A stretch of DNA of 64,000 bases from Deltaproteobacteria bacterium (GTDB lineage: Bacteria > Desulfobacterota > Syntrophia > Syntrophales > UBA2185). The translations under genes were made by a program, and so were the position numbers. Shown here in pieces: positions 34,568-44,963 of this stretch. Under the pieces are notes generated by a model. It was not told the DNA's origin. It was given only the letters and a program-made list of their open reading frames with translations, and did no database searches. Within the stretch, counting starts at the first letter, position 1. The number at the start of each line of letters is the position of its first letter. The stretch covers positions 1 through 64,000 of the forward strand of contig JAPLJS010000019.1 in NCBI GenBank assembly GCA_026388545.1, read 5' to 3'.

Positions 34568-36157
34568 CTACCGCAACCAAAGTCTCAACAATTCAGCAAA
34601 TCGTCTCGTATCCGCGTTGGCCATCTGCCTGACTAAATCAGTTTCGGTCAAAGCCGTCATTGATTTGTCTCCAATAGACAATGGCCTCGAAATCCCTTCC
34701 AGTTCACCCGGAGACAGTGAAGGAGCTTCCCGTATGGCATATTCCGGCGTCTTCGCTCTTACCAGCAACATCTTAATCAGCGGCTGCAGAACAAAAATAA
34801 CCAATAATATGAGCACTGCCAAAATAACCAGATACTTTATTACAGGATAAAACGTGGTTACTTTCTCCTGCCATGATTCTTTCCCCGTACCTGTATCGAA
34901 TTCACCCTTATTGAAAGGAACATTGGTAATGACAACCTGATCGCCTCTTTTTGCATCAAAACCTGATGCCTTTTTTACAAGTTCTTCCATGTCCGTGAGT
35001 TCCTTCTTTGATCTCTGCTGGAACTCCTCGACTCCTTTATCATTTTTAACATAAATCCCATCTACCAACACAGCTACTGACAGTTTTTTGATCTCCCCTA
35101 CCGGCATGACCGTTTTACTAACGACCTTGTTTATTTCATAATTTATAACTTCATCCAATCGTTCATTCCCCGGTCCCTGTTTCCCCGTCGTCGTACCGGC
35201 CTGTTTGCCTCCAACAGGTGCGATTGTTGACTGGCCTCCCGCGGTCTGCCCGGTGGAAGTTGATTTCTGAGACTGACGCTGCATGCTTCTTACCACAGGC
35301 TCTTCGGGATCATATTTTTCCTCCGTTTTTTCCGTAATCCGGAAATCAAGATCTGCGGATACTCTCACCACCGCCTTGCCTTCACCCACCACCTTTTCCA
35401 GCATTGACTGGACTCTGTTCGTCAGATCTTTCTCGACATTTCTCTGATACTCAACCTGGGAATTCGACATCCCCGCAAGCTTTAATTCATCTTGTATCTG
35501 AGACAACACCTTTCCACTACTATCAACCACCATAACATTGGTGGGATTCATTCCTTCCACAGAGCTTGCAACTAAGTGTACAATTCCGTCTATCTGTCCC
35601 GTACGTAAGGTTCTGCCTGATTTTAATTTAACAATAACGGAAGCGGTCGGTTTTTTTTGATCCTCTATAAAAAGAGATTTTTTAGGTATAACCAAATGGA
35701 CTCTACTGTGCTGTATTTCGTCCAATCCGTTTATGGTTCGGGAGAGTTCACCCTGAAGAGCCCTTTGGTAATTCAACTGCTGCACAAACTCCGTGGCGCC
35801 GAGAGATTTATTATCAAATATTTCAAAACCAACCCCACCACCCTGTGGTAGCCCTGAAGATGCCAGTTCCAATCTCAGTTCTGAAATCTTCTCAGAGGGA
35901 ACAAGGATAGAATCACCTGTCGCGGATAGCTTGTAGGGGACCTTTTTTTCCTGAAGTCTCCCGACGATATTTCCCGCATCCTCTGTGCTGAGATTTGAAA
36001 ACAGCACGCGATACTCTGGGCTATTGGTCCAATAGACCATTGTCCCAATACCGATAAAAGTGACCGCGGCTATAATAAGGAGGGTTAATTTTCTTGATGG
36101 CTCTAAAGAATTAAAGCCTTTCCATATCTGGGAAAAAAAATGAATAAGAGATTCCAT
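34568..36157 (-). CDS. fliF: MS-ring protein FliF
   Basis: FliF forms the MS ring and collar. The 529-residue protein has two membrane helices (residues about 25-44 and 438-460), periplasmic ring-building motifs (YRVLFSNLSTEDAGNIVGRL, ELSRTINGLDEIQHSRVHLV, ASVIVKLKSGRTL) and a C-terminal cytoplasmic tail ending LVRQMANADTRRFAELLRLW that binds FliG. Length is typical. Confidence 0.98.
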   Translation of the reverse strand: MESLIHFFSQIWKGFNSLEPSRKLTLLIIAAVTFIGIGTMVYWTNSPEYRVLFSNLSTEDAGNIVGRLQEKKVPYKLSATGDSILVPSEKISELRLELASSGLPQGGGVGFEIFDNKSLGATEFVQQLNYQRALQGELSRTINGLDEIQHSRVHLVIPKKSLFIEDQKKPTASVIVKLKSGRTLRTGQIDGIVHLVASSVEGMNPTNVMVVDSSGKVLSQIQDELKLAGMSNSQVEYQRNVEKDLTNRVQSMLEKVVGEGKAVVRVSADLDFRITEKTEEKYDPEEPVVRSMQRQSQKSTSTGQTAGGQSTIAPVGGKQAGTTTGKQGPGNERLDEVINYEINKVVSKTVMPVGEIKKLSVAVLVDGIYVKNDKGVEEFQQRSKKELTDMEELVKKASGFDAKRGDQVVITNVPFNKGEFDTGTGKESWQEKVTTFYPVIKYLVILAVLILLVIFVLQPLIKMLLVRAKTPEYAIREAPSLSPGELEGISRPLSIGDKSMTALTETDLVRQMANADTRRFAELLRLWLR

Positions 36158-36187
36158 ACTAAATACCGTAACAGTTTAAAATATATA

Positions 36188-36490
36188 TCAAACTTGCATT
36201 CTCATAATTTCCTGGTAGGCCTCTATAATCTTGTTCCGCACCTGCATCATTGTCCTGAATGAGATATCAGCCTTTTCCAGTGCAATTACTGCATCTTGAA
36301 TGCTTCCGGAATTTCCCAGTTCAACCTTTGTGATGGACTGATCGGCATCTAATTGAAGCTGGTTGATTTCATTTATTTTATTTGTTAGGATCGTGCCGAA
36401 TTCTGTTTTGCCCCCCTGACCGGCATCTTTTAATTTGCCGGCCGCTGTTGAAGGCTGGTATACATCCCCCTTAATCGATATATTACTCAT
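36188..36490 (-). CDS. fliE: Hook-basal body protein FliE
   Basis: FliE joins the MS ring to the rod. From ATG 36490 the approximately 100-residue protein has the family pattern: an N-terminal helix, FGTILTNKINEINQLQLDAD, and the C-terminal IALEKADISFRTMMQVRNKI with AYQEIMRMQV. A GTG at 36508 lies inside the ribosome-site region (GGGAGG) and is less likely. It lies between flgC and fliF. Confidence 0.96.
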   Translation of the reverse strand: MSNISIKGDVYQPSTAAGKLKDAGQGGKTEFGTILTNKINEINQLQLDADQSITKVELGNSGSIQDAVIALEKADISFRTMMQVRNKIIEAYQEIMRMQV

Positions 36491-36551
36491 CCCGAAATTA
36501 CCTCCCACACTTTTTCGACTGGAGACACTTATCCCTTTTTTTACTTGCGTC

Positions 36552-36983
36552 CTACTTTCCTATTTCCAATGTCTTGAGCGCCATGTTCTTTGAGGCGTCA
36601 AAGGCCGTTACACATGCTTCATACGCCCTGTTGGCAAGCATCATATCCACCATCTCCGTTACTACATTAATATTCGGCATGGAAACAAAACCCCTTTCAT
36701 CAGCATCCGGATGACCGGGCATATGCATCATTTTGGTGCTTTCATTTGTTCCGGCTTCTTCAACACCATCGACTTTTACCGTCCTTACTGCATCTCTCAA
36801 CTTAGATTCAAAATTACCGTCGACCTTTTCAGAGGAAAAAACCACTACCTTCCTCTTGTACGGTCCACCTTCCGGGGTTCTTGTTGTATGGACATTAGCA
36901 ATATTGCTTACAATAACATCCATTTTCGCCCGCTGAACCGCAAGCCCCTCTCCACAAATCTTAAAGGGTGTATAGAATTCCAT
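36552..36983 (-). CDS. flgC: Proximal rod protein FlgC
   Basis: FlgC is a proximal rod subunit. The 143-residue protein has the rod signature GLAVQRAKMDVIVSNIANVH and the C-terminal NVVTEMVDMMLANRAYEACV. It follows flgB by one base and both belong to the first structural operon under the sigma-54 promoter at 37421. Confidence 0.97.
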   Translation of the reverse strand: MEFYTPFKICGEGLAVQRAKMDVIVSNIANVHTTRTPEGGPYKRKVVVFSSEKVDGNFESKLRDAVRTVKVDGVEEAGTNESTKMMHMPGHPDADERGFVSMPNINVVTEMVDMMLANRAYEACVTAFDASKNMALKTLEIGK

Positions 36984-36984
36984 A

Positions 36985-37359
36985 TCACTTCACCTCATTT
37001 AAAACAGTTTTAATACTTTTCAATTTCCGACTTAAAAGTTCAACAGATAGATTATACATAAGGTGATTTTCCGCAAGATTGACCATTTCAGCATCAATGC
37101 TCACTCTATCACCGGTATCAGTGATCTCACCTTCTATTATACCGGCATTTGCAAACTGCCCTCTATAGTGCCTTTTGTCTGTCTTCATCAACTGTTTTTG
37201 CATCTCTTCTCCTATAATACCTTTGAAAATCAAATCTTTGGGTGTGTATTCAGGCGTATCGATGTTTGCGATGTTTGAGGTAATTACCTGATGCCTCTGT
37301 GACCGGAAATCCATCATGGAAGACAAAAGCTTGATTGTTTTCCCAAACAGAAAATCCAT
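36985..37359 (-). CDS. flgB: Proximal rod protein FlgB
   Basis: FlgB is the most membrane-proximal rod subunit after FliE. The 124-residue protein has the motif MDFRSQRHQVITSNIANIDT with PEYTPKDLIF, and the C-terminal SIDAEMVNLAENHLMYNLSV. It is the first gene of flgB-flgC-fliE-F-G-H-I-J, with a sigma-54 promoter 60-75 bases upstream. Confidence 0.97.
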   Translation of the reverse strand: MDFLFGKTIKLLSSMMDFRSQRHQVITSNIANIDTPEYTPKDLIFKGIIGEEMQKQLMKTDKRHYRGQFANAGIIEGEITDTGDRVSIDAEMVNLAENHLMYNLSVELLSRKLKSIKTVLNEVK

Positions 37360-37417
37360 ATCCCCCCTGGTTATTATGCGCCATGAAAAATCGACAAATA
37401 TCTTTTTCAGAATTATC

Positions 37418-37437
37418 TTTGCAAAGGATATACCAAA
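37418..37437 (-). promoter_or_regulatory. Sigma-54 promoter for flgB operon
   Basis: The minus strand reads TTGGTATATCCTTTGCAAA with GG at 37434-37433 and GC at 37422-37421, ten bases apart. The predicted start near 37409 gives about 50 bases of leader before flgB. It lies between flrC and flgB; the rest of that 288-base gap shows no gene. Confidence 0.8.
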
Positions 37438-37647
37438 AGAACTCTAAAAGGTCTGCATGTCGATGTTGCGCACATTATTTAAACAGAACCTCAGACTATC
37501 TCTTATCTTCAACCTTATGAACAATCATGCACCGGTCGTTGCAAAGATCCCGCATAAAGGGGCGGAAAATTCACATGATCAGCAATGTTACGATAACCGG
37601 GAAAATTTTTCCGGCCTCACAAAGAGGCATTTTTTTGACTGTCCTGT

Positions 37648-39006
37648 TCATAAATCCGCCATTTTATACTCATGCAGCTTGTTTCGCATGGTACGAACGC
37701 TGATGCCCAGAATTTTAGATGCCTTCGTCTTATTCCCATTGACCTCTTTGAGTGTTTCAAAAATGAGGCTCTTTTCCATCTCCCATAAAGTAGAGCCCGT
37801 GGGAGAAACGGTAGCTGAATCAGCTTCCCCAATCTTCTCTTCATCTCCCTCAAGGCACAGATGTTCTGGACGTATTATCCCATTATCAGCTATTAATACG
37901 GCCCTCTCGATAACATTTTCGAGTTCCCTGACATTTCCGGGCCACGAATAGCTCTTCAACACGGCTACCGCCTCATCAGACAGGACAGGCTTTTTTCTTC
38001 CCGTAAGCTCACTGTATTTCTTCAGAAAATAATCATTGAGCAAAGGGATATCACCCATTCTGTTTCTGAACGGCGGTATGCTGACCGGTATGACATTCAG
38101 CCGATAATATAAATCCTCTCTGAACTTTTTTTCTGAAATGTCTCTTTTCAAGTCGGAGTTTGTTGTTGCAATGATCCTCACATCTACAGGAACGGTTTCT
38201 CTGCCTCCCAGTCTATCAATTTCTCCCTCCTGAATGGCTCTGAGAAGCTTCGCCTGGAGCTGCATGTCCATCTCGCTAATCTCGTCCAGCAACAAGGTTC
38301 CTCCGTCGGCCAGTTCGAATTTTCCCAATCTTCTCTGCAATGCACCGGTAAACGCACCCTTTTCATACCCGAACATTTCACTTTCAAGAAGATTATGGGG
38401 AACGGCAGCACAATTAACTGCAACAAAGGGCTTATGGGATCTGTTACTATGGCGATAAATATAACGGGCAAATAACTCCTTACCTGTACCGCTTTCACCT
38501 TGAATCAAAACACTGGATTTGCTCTTTGATACACACTTTAGTAATTCCAGCAGCGAAACAATCTTTTTATCGCAGGTGATAATCTCTCTTATGGATGATT
38601 GAGTTTCTTGCTCATTTATTAATTCATTTTCTTTTTTTGAGTTATTCAAAAATACATTTTTTACAACCGACTCGAGGTCATCAAGGGAAAACGGCTTCAT
38701 GATAAAATCAGACGCCCCTTCCTTCATCGCCTCAACAGCAGTATTAACTGTTCCATAAGCAGTTATTACAATGACATGTGTTTCCGGCGAAATCTTTTTG
38801 ACACCTCGAAGCACCTCCATCCCACCTACTTTCGGCATTCGCATATCGGTAATAACAATATCAAATCTTCCTTTACTAAATTTTGCCAGGGCATCTGCAC
38901 CATCTATTGCGGCTTCTACTTGATATCCGCAGCTCAATAGAGATTCGGATAAGGCCATCCGCATGGATGGATCATCATCAACTATTAAAACCACCCTCTT
39001 ATTCAT
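37648..39006 (-). CDS. FlrC/FleR-like sigma-54 response regulator
   Basis: An NtrC-family activator of about 452 residues. The receiver domain has D54 as the phosphorylation site (IVITDMRMP); the AAA+ domain has Walker [15 protein letters not shown] and the sigma-54 contact motif GAFTGA; the C-terminal Fis helix reads [23 protein letters not shown] 39006 is preceded by AGGTGATA and overlaps the end of the kinase gene by eight bases. Its position beside flgB and the four sigma-54 flagellar promoters makes it the likely class III activator. Confidence 0.92.
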   Translation of the reverse strand: MNKRVVLIVDDDPSMRMALSESLLSCGYQVEAAIDGADALAKFSKGRFDIVITDMRMPKVGGMEVLRGVKKISPETHVIVITAYGTVNTAVEAMKEGASDFIMKPFSLDDLESVVKNVFLNNSKKENELINEQETQSSIREIITCDKKIVSLLELLKCVSKSKSSVLIQGESGTGKELFARYIYRHSNRSHKPFVAVNCAAVPHNLLESEMFGYEKGAFTGALQRRLGKFELADGGTLLLDEISEMDMQLQAKLLRAIQEGEIDRLGGRETVPVDVRIIATTNSDLKRDISEKKFREDLYYRLNVIPVSIPPFRNRMGDIPLLNDYFLKKYSELTGRKKPVLSDEAVAVLKSYSWPGNVRELENVIERAVLIADNGIIRPEHLCLEGDEEKIGEADSATVSPTGSTLWEMEKSLIFETLKEVNGNKTKASKILGISVRTMRNKLHEYKMADL

Positions 39007-40345
39007 GTCTATCACCTAAGATACTAAAATGATTAGCTACTTCAGAGATCGTGCTCACCTGAACCAGGGGGAAGAGTATACTGAAAACCGTGCCGCCGTT
39101 TTCCCTTCTTTCAACATCGATAGCCCCCCCATGAATATGGACGATGTTATGGACGATGGCCAGGCCCAGACCCGAACCCCTCTCCCTTGTGCTGAAAAAA
39201 GGATCGAATATCTTTTTCAAATTCTCTCCTGGAATCCCGACCCCGGTGTCGGAGATTCTGATTTCAACGGTTCTATCGCCTGTACTGCCGACTTCCCGCC
39301 CATGGGACACAATTGTTTCAATATCAAGCCATCCACCATCCATCATTGCCTGTATGGCATTTAACAAAATATTGAGAAAAACCTGTTTGAGCATCTCTAT
39401 ATCCCCTCTGATAAAGGGCTCAAAATGTGAATATTTCACAGATAGCGATATGTCTTCCTGTCTGATAATCGGATCGGAAAAGCGAAGTACTTCCTTTAGT
39501 ACTTGATGAAGGTTAACTTCCCTCATCACGGGATTGTTCTGCGTCGTGAACAACAGGAGGTTCGATATCTTGTTGTCCATATTTTTTACCGAGGTGATGA
39601 TGTGCGACAATCTCCCTTGACGCTTCTCGTCTTTAATATCTTTCATCAGCAAAGAGGCAAATAACTCTATGCTACCGAGAGGATTCCTTATTTCATGGGC
39701 GATATTTGCCGCCATCTCGCCCATTGCCGCAAGCTTCTCCGTACGCTTCGCCATTTCTTCCAGCTTCTCAATTTTGGTAATATCACGCAAGATAAAGACA
39801 TTCCCTATGATTTCTCCTTGCTCTGCCTTCATGGGAGACCCGAAAATCTCTACGATCCTTTCCCTAAGGGTTACTTTTCTCCCCCTGTCCGCAGGATAGT
39901 CGGTGCAGTCAAAGACGTTCATCTCTAAAATATTCAAATCATCAAGCAAAACCTTTAGATTTTTCCCTACAACCTGATCCTGAGAGATACCGAAAAATGT
40001 CTCAGCGCACCTGTTCAGTGTTGTTATTCTTCCGGCGAGATCTGTGACAACTACACCGGTGGTAAGACTTTCAAGTATGTTTTGCAGATAATTTTTTACC
40101 TCATCCTTTTCCGCTATCGTTTGCTTTAGTTCCTCATTTTTAATTTCCAGTTCTCTGTTTATCTCTTCAAACTTCTGCTCCAGATTGTCAAAAGCCTTCT
40201 GAAGCCTGGCAGTCGCCTGATTAAATTCATCAAAAGATCGTTGTAAGAAGAGGTAATGATCTTCTGACATTTCTGAATTATTCATGATACCGTCGTGTTT
40301 CCCTGAACATTTGTTTTTAATGCCGAGACGATGCATATCTTTCAT
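38999..40345 (-). CDS. FlrB/FleS-like PAS histidine kinase
   Basis: A cytoplasmic kinase of up to 448 residues without membrane helices. It has an N-terminal coiled coil (about 35-85), a PAS domain (about 88-190, NILESLTTGVVVTDLAGRIT), then DHp with H217 in NIAHEIRNPLGSI, N-box FLNILLNAIQAM, DTGVGIPGENL, FDPFFSTRERGSGLGLAIV. The start is uncertain: ATG 40345 or 40336 overlap the TPR gene end, while ATG 40285 (MNNSEMSEDHYLF) lies beyond it. It partners the regulator encoded immediately downstream. Confidence 0.9.
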   Translation of the reverse strand: MKDMHRLGIKNKCSGKHDGIMNNSEMSEDHYLFLQRSFDEFNQATARLQKAFDNLEQKFEEINRELEIKNEELKQTIAEKDEVKNYLQNILESLTTGVVVTDLAGRITTLNRCAETFFGISQDQVVGKNLKVLLDDLNILEMNVFDCTDYPADRGRKVTLRERIVEIFGSPMKAEQGEIIGNVFILRDITKIEKLEEMAKRTEKLAAMGEMAANIAHEIRNPLGSIELFASLLMKDIKDEKRQGRLSHIITSVKNMDNKISNLLLFTTQNNPVMREVNLHQVLKEVLRFSDPIIRQEDISLSVKYSHFEPFIRGDIEMLKQVFLNILLNAIQAMMDGGWLDIETIVSHGREVGSTGDRTVEIRISDTGVGIPGENLKKIFDPFFSTRERGSGLGLAIVHNIVHIHGGAIDVERRENGGTVFSILFPLVQVSTISEVANHFSILGDRHE

Positions 40346-42485
40346 TCCAGCCGTAATCTTTTAGCGCATAATCGGCAAGATTTGACCAAAAGCCTTCACC
40401 GCCCCTACTTTTCAACTCAGAAAATGTCTTATCCGCCATCGCAGAGTTTCTCAATTCTACGTACCCACGCCCCATATTATAGATTGACCATAAGCCTTCG
40501 GTATGACCATCAAGTTTTGCCAGCGATTTCTTGTACATAGATATCGCTTCCGTGTATTCTTTCATCTCGTACAGACAATCTCCAAGACCTCTATATGAAT
40601 CAATAATGACAGCAACGGGGTATTTTTGACTCTCCCTGTTATAGATTTCTATAGCCTTTTGATAATTTGCCATCGCCAATGACAGCGAATTCGTCGCCTT
40701 CAGGCACTCAGCATAGTTCCGATATACCACAGCCATACCTTCAGTACCTTCGCCAGAAGCCAAAGCCTTGGCATAGGCTTGAGCGGCCTTATCATACAGG
40801 CCCTTTTTAAAATAGACATTCCCAAGAATTCTATTGATGTGTCTCTGTATATGACCTTCCGGCGCTGAATGTTTCACCGTTACCTTCCCCGGATGTTTGC
40901 TTTTGCGGTTATGGACAGTCATTCTTCTTTCAGTTGCCAATGGCGACACCGTCAACTGTTGCAATATCTTCTCGACATTTTCATAATTTCCCCTTTCACT
41001 CTCAACATCAGCTAATGCCAGTACAATCTTATTCCTATCGGCAACACTCCCACATGTTTTCAAAAGTTTCTCAAAGACTTCCATCGCTTCATCATAAAGA
41101 CCTATCCGCCTGAGACTTTCACCCATACTGTAAGCCATCGTGAAATTGTCTCCCGTAATCAGACCGTGTTCTCGAGACCTAAAGTATGTATCTGTAACTG
41201 CCGCATAATCTCCCTTTATAAAGCTCTCGTCTACCAGCCGATCGGTAGTCGTCAGGAAATACTTTACAGCTTCTCCCTTGTATTTTCCCTGGGGAAACTG
41301 CCTCAGCAGAAGATTGTAGGTATCAAAACTCTCCTTATACCGACCGCTTTTATAGAGGACATAACCCTTTTGAAACAGTAACTCCTCAGCTATGTCGCCG
41401 GGTGGGAATTTGGCGAGCAGATCGGTATACGCCTGGAGCGGATCCCGGTAATTTTGCATCCCGTGGAAATATGAGGGCACTTTCAATCCCGGCTTCTTTA
41501 CACCCATATTTGCCATGATAACAGCACTTTCCAATGCTTCACGGCTATTGGGGAATCTTTCTATTAAGAGGCTGAACATCTTGAGGGAAAGGGGAAGTTG
41601 ATCAAGTTCTGCGAACGAGCGGGCAATAGCAAAGAGCACTTCTTTGTAACTCTCGCTATCCGGGAATGCATTAATATAAAGGAAAAAAATCTTCAGGGCA
41701 TCATGATATTTCATGCTCCTGAAGTAATGAAACCCTATATTTAAAAGGACAGCTTCGGGAATGTTCTGCAAATCAGGCCACCTATCCAGGGCGTCCTTAT
41801 ACCATTTGCCGGCTGCCTCCTCATTATGAATCTGCGAGTAACAGTCGCCCAGGTTAAAATAAGCCGTTTTAATATATTCTCCACCAGGAAATTTACGCAC
41901 ATATTCTTCAAACTTATCAGCGGCCTCACTAAATTTCTTTGTTTTGTAGAGCATTTCTCCCATCCTGAATACAACTTCCGGGATATAGGGTGATTCGGGA
42001 TACATTGTGGAGAAATTTTCAAACTCCCGTTTCGCCTCATAATTAAAATTTAACGCCGCATAGCTTTTTGCCACTCTGTAGTGAGCAACTGCATTTTCAT
42101 CACGAGAAGCCGGATACTTCAGTATAATATTTTTATAAAGATCAGCCGCGCCCAAGAGGTTATTCGTATTTCCTTGAAAACCTAAGAAAAAGTAACAATC
42201 CGCTATATTTCTCATTACCTTTTCGTTCTTGGGAGATTCACCGGGTTCCTGTTGCAAAACCATTTTCAACTTTTCCAAAGCGTCCGAATATCTGCCTGAT
42301 TGAAAGTCACTCATTGCCTGATCATATAAAGGATCGTTCGATACTGTACCACGACTGACCGTTGCCAGCCGCTCCGGTTGCTCTCTATTTTGACTCTGCT
42401 TATTATCAGCACCACCTGCAGTTATCCCGCTTAACTGGCAAACAAGAAGCACTATTAATATGGATACACTTATGAACTTCTTCAT
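40317..42485 (-). CDS. Exported TPR-repeat protein upstream of flagellar kinase
   Basis: A 722-residue protein with a signal peptide (MKKFISVSILIVLLVCQLSG) and then at least ten tetratricopeptide-type repeats, for example FQSGRYSDALEKLKMVLQQE, KKFSEAADKFEEYVRKFPGG and KGLYDKAAQAYAKALASGEG. Repeats of BamD/YbgF style suggest a periplasmic scaffold. There is no lipobox. Its 3' end overlaps the kinase gene, so TPR, kinase and regulator form one unit. A link to flagellar checkpoint signalling is inference. No sigma-54 site is visible upstream of 42485. Confidence 0.85.
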   Translation of the reverse strand: MKKFISVSILIVLLVCQLSGITAGGADNKQSQNREQPERLATVSRGTVSNDPLYDQAMSDFQSGRYSDALEKLKMVLQQEPGESPKNEKVMRNIADCYFFLGFQGNTNNLLGAADLYKNIILKYPASRDENAVAHYRVAKSYAALNFNYEAKREFENFSTMYPESPYIPEVVFRMGEMLYKTKKFSEAADKFEEYVRKFPGGEYIKTAYFNLGDCYSQIHNEEAAGKWYKDALDRWPDLQNIPEAVLLNIGFHYFRSMKYHDALKIFFLYINAFPDSESYKEVLFAIARSFAELDQLPLSLKMFSLLIERFPNSREALESAVIMANMGVKKPGLKVPSYFHGMQNYRDPLQAYTDLLAKFPPGDIAEELLFQKGYVLYKSGRYKESFDTYNLLLRQFPQGKYKGEAVKYFLTTTDRLVDESFIKGDYAAVTDTYFRSREHGLITGDNFTMAYSMGESLRRIGLYDEAMEVFEKLLKTCGSVADRNKIVLALADVESERGNYENVEKILQQLTVSPLATERRMTVHNRKSKHPGKVTVKHSAPEGHIQRHINRILGNVYFKKGLYDKAAQAYAKALASGEGTEGMAVVYRNYAECLKATNSLSLAMANYQKAIEIYNRESQKYPVAVIIDSYRGLGDCLYEMKEYTEAISMYKKSLAKLDGHTEGLWSIYNMGRGYVELRNSAMADKTFSELKSRGGEGFWSNLADYALKDYGWNERYASSRH

Positions 42486-43050
42486 ATTTCCAACTATACA
42501 ATACCTTGGCGATTTTTACCTCTATTGCCTTTAATTCTTCAATGTTCGATATCTCCAAATATAACCAATGTGAGGACACACACTATTTTTATCGAGATAT
42601 CTTTCACGCACCCTTTTCGAAGTGGGTATTTTTGTCATGGTGATAAACCTTTCCCCAATATGCCAGTTAGAGGCTTTAGCAATTTATATACCATCTATCT
42701 ATAGCCACGAATTTCTTTTAATAAACATGACCTTAAAAGAGTATTGTCTCTCCATCAAACCGCTTTATTGCACGCATTTAATGTCAAATAGTCATCATTC
42801 AAGCCAATTTTTTGACCGAGATGCCTCCTGCAAGCTCGGTCTTCTGCAATGAATATTTTTTGCCGGGGGCTTCTCGCCTTTTAGTCGTATTTTTCTCGCA
42901 GTAACGTCTGCTTGTGCCAATATAGGAAGGATTTCTCTAAAGCAGACGAGATGAGCAGAAAGAAAAAAATTGTATCGAGGGGAAAAGTTGCAGACGGGGC
43001 TATAGTATACAGCTCCGCAAAAAACCCCGATGCAGAGGCGCTCATCATGA
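42486..43050. other. Intergenic region without recognisable gene
   Basis: This stretch upstream of the TPR gene shows no convincing coding region. Short open frames on both strands near 42622-43094 lack ribosome sites or family features, and the one at 42912-43094 runs into the repeat described next. It probably contains the promoter of the TPR-kinase-regulator operon. Confidence 0.6.
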
Positions 43051-43133
43051 GGAATGGAGTGTACTTAGATGTACGCTTCAGGAGCAAGGGATAATGAGCA
43101 ACAAAGTACCGGATTTTTTTATGAAGACATCAA
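43051..43133 (+). repeat. Dispersed intergenic repeat, copy B
   Basis: GGAATGGAGTGTACTTAGAT at 43051 opens the copy, GTACGC follows, and it ends in ATTTTTTTATGAAGACATC just four bases from the stop of the sigma-54 regulator gene. It matches the copies at 46906 and 59322 in order and spacing. The AGTGTACTTAGATGTACGCT core is partly palindromic. Confidence 0.7.
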
Positions 43134-43136
43134 GAC

Positions 43137-44516
43137 CTACTGACCAATTTTAAATCTCTTTACTTTCTCAACAAAAGTTGTTCTATTTAAGTTTAGTAAC
43201 TTTGCAGCTTTGTTTTTTGCTCCCCCCGCTTTTTCCAAGGCCCTGGAAAGTAAGTCCTTTTCAAGCTGATCAATAAGAAGGTTATAGTTAATCCCCTGAT
43301 CTGTTATTTCTATACCATTGATATAGCTGCCCACAGGGGGTAACGTCATTATTTTTCCGGGAAGATCAGCAACCTCTATATCACCTTCCTCCTTTAAAAC
43401 AACGATCATCTCAATCAAATTCTCCAGTTCCCTCACATTTCCAGGCCATGAATACCTCAGCAGATATTCCATCGCTTCAGGAACGATTCTTACCACTGCT
43501 TTTCTCTTTAACTTGTTAAACTTTCTCAAGAAATGGTTAGCTAAAATCGGTATATCAACTTTTCTCTCCCTCAGTGGAGGGAGAATAAGCGGTATGACAT
43601 TAATACGGTAAAACAGATCTTCTCGAAATCTCTTTTCTGCTATCGCCTTTTCCAAATCCTGGTTCGTCGCGGCAATAATTCTTACATCAACCTGCAGCGT
43701 CTTAACACCCCCGATGCGCTCAAATTGTTTCTCCTGAAGTACCCTTAAAACCTTCACTTGCAGGGCAGGACTCATATCCCCGATCTCATCAAGAAATATT
43801 GTCCCTCCATTCGCCAATTCAAATCTACCGATTCTCGTTCGTATGGCTCCTGTAAAAGCACCCTTCTCATGACCGAACAACTCGCTTTCAAGAAGTTCTT
43901 CAGGAATAGCCCCACAATTCACGGCAACAAGGGGGGAGTTGATTCTCTCACTGTTGAAATGTATAGCCCTGGCAACCAATTCTTTACCTGTGCCACTTTC
44001 ACCGTATATCATGATCGTGCTGTCCGAAGAAGCTACCTTTTCAATTGTATCAAAGACCTTTTTCATCTCATCGCTGTATCCGATCATCTTGTCGAAATCA
44101 TATCTTTTTTTTAAATTTTTCTTGAGCGTAATATTTTCTTCCCTGAGTTTCGCGTAGGATAACGCTCTTTCAATCGTCAATGTCACGAGATCATCCTTCA
44201 GCGGTTTTGTGATGTAGTCAAACGCGCCGAGTTTCATTGCTTCTACGGCTGTACTAATGGTGCCATGACCGGTAATGATAATGACGATATTTTCAGGATT
44301 AATTTCTTGGATAAATTCTAAAAGCCGAAGACCATCCACATTTGGCATCTTTAAATCGGTAATGACAAGGTCATACTTATCTTCAATAAAGGCATCCCTG
44401 GCCAGTCGGCCATCTTCGACGGCCGTTACCTCATAACCGCAATTTCTCAGTAATTCAGAAAGATTCTCCCTGCTGAGTTCGTGGTCCTCAGCTATTAATA
44501 TCTTACCTTTTTTCAT
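43137..44516 (-). CDS. NtrC-family sigma-54 response regulator (second)
   Basis: A 459-residue activator: receiver domain with D54 (LVITDLKMP), AAA+ domain with [14 protein letters not shown] and GAFTGA, arginine finger region [16 protein letters not shown], and a Fis-type C-terminal helix [20 protein letters not shown]. All motifs look functional. It has no adjacent kinase. It lies close to the flagellar locus but between inverted copies of a dispersed repeat. Targets unknown; a flagellar or envelope-stress regulon would both fit. Confidence 0.92.
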   Translation of the reverse strand: MKKGKILIAEDHELSRENLSELLRNCGYEVTAVEDGRLARDAFIEDKYDLVITDLKMPNVDGLRLLEFIQEINPENIVIIITGHGTISTAVEAMKLGAFDYITKPLKDDLVTLTIERALSYAKLREENITLKKNLKKRYDFDKMIGYSDEMKKVFDTIEKVASSDSTIMIYGESGTGKELVARAIHFNSERINSPLVAVNCGAIPEELLESELFGHEKGAFTGAIRTRIGRFELANGGTIFLDEIGDMSPALQVKVLRVLQEKQFERIGGVKTLQVDVRIIAATNQDLEKAIAEKRFREDLFYRINVIPLILPPLRERKVDIPILANHFLRKFNKLKRKAVVRIVPEAMEYLLRYSWPGNVRELENLIEMIVVLKEEGDIEVADLPGKIMTLPPVGSYINGIEITDQGINYNLLIDQLEKDLLSRALEKAGGAKNKAAKLLNLNRTTFVEKVKRFKIGQ

Positions 44517-44571
44517 AAAATATTCTTCAAGATAATTCTAACTTATGACGATATGAAAAACAACTTGGCGG

Positions 44572-44698
44572 CATTGTAAAAAGGTCCCCTTTCTGTGTAG
44601 GAGCAAGCTTATGCTACGTTGTTCCCTATCCTTGCCCCATACCTGGCACGAGAAAAGCTATATACAGCGTAAGTCTTTTTATGCCTCATTGCTCGAGA
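44572..44698 (-). repeat. Dispersed intergenic repeat, copy B' (inverted)
   Basis: On the plus strand it reads GCATTGTAAAAAGGTCCCC near 44571-44589 and ends with ATGCCTCATTGCTCGAG near 44680-44697, which is the reverse complement of the order seen in copies B, C and D. The GTAAAAAG end faces the regulator gene. It occupies part of the 447-base gap upstream of that gene; the remainder holds the sigma-28 promoter at 44896. Confidence 0.65.
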
Positions 44699-44895
44699 CT
44701 CACTCACTTTGCCCATAGAGCTTTTACCAAGCCGCCCATTTTCCGCTAAAATTTTGATTTATTCCACGTTCATCAACCACGGTCAAACGAAATGAATATG
44801 AACAAAAAACACGCTAATAGTCAAACAGAATATTAATACAATAACCATTTATAATTGAGTTTTTATGACACTAATACTTTATTTGAAAAAATAGT

Positions 44896-44923
44896 TAAAG
44901 TTTTTAAGATTATTTTCCGATAA
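44896..44923 (+). promoter_or_regulatory. Sigma-28 (FliA) promoter for 44964-46692
   Basis: TAAAGTTT (44896-44903) is followed after 12 bases by TCCGATAA (44916-44923). Only the first base of GCCGATAA differs, and the spacing equals that of the flgM promoter at 6236. The predicted start near 44931 leaves about 33 bases before the ATG at 44964. Confidence 0.8.
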
Positions 44924-44963
44924 AATAGACGAAGGATTTCAATATACGGAGTAGAGTTGAACG

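Noticed and set aside
42912-43094. Plus-strand 60-codon frame upstream of the sigma-54 regulator end
   Set aside because: It runs into dispersed repeat copy B, has no ribosome site and no recognisable content.
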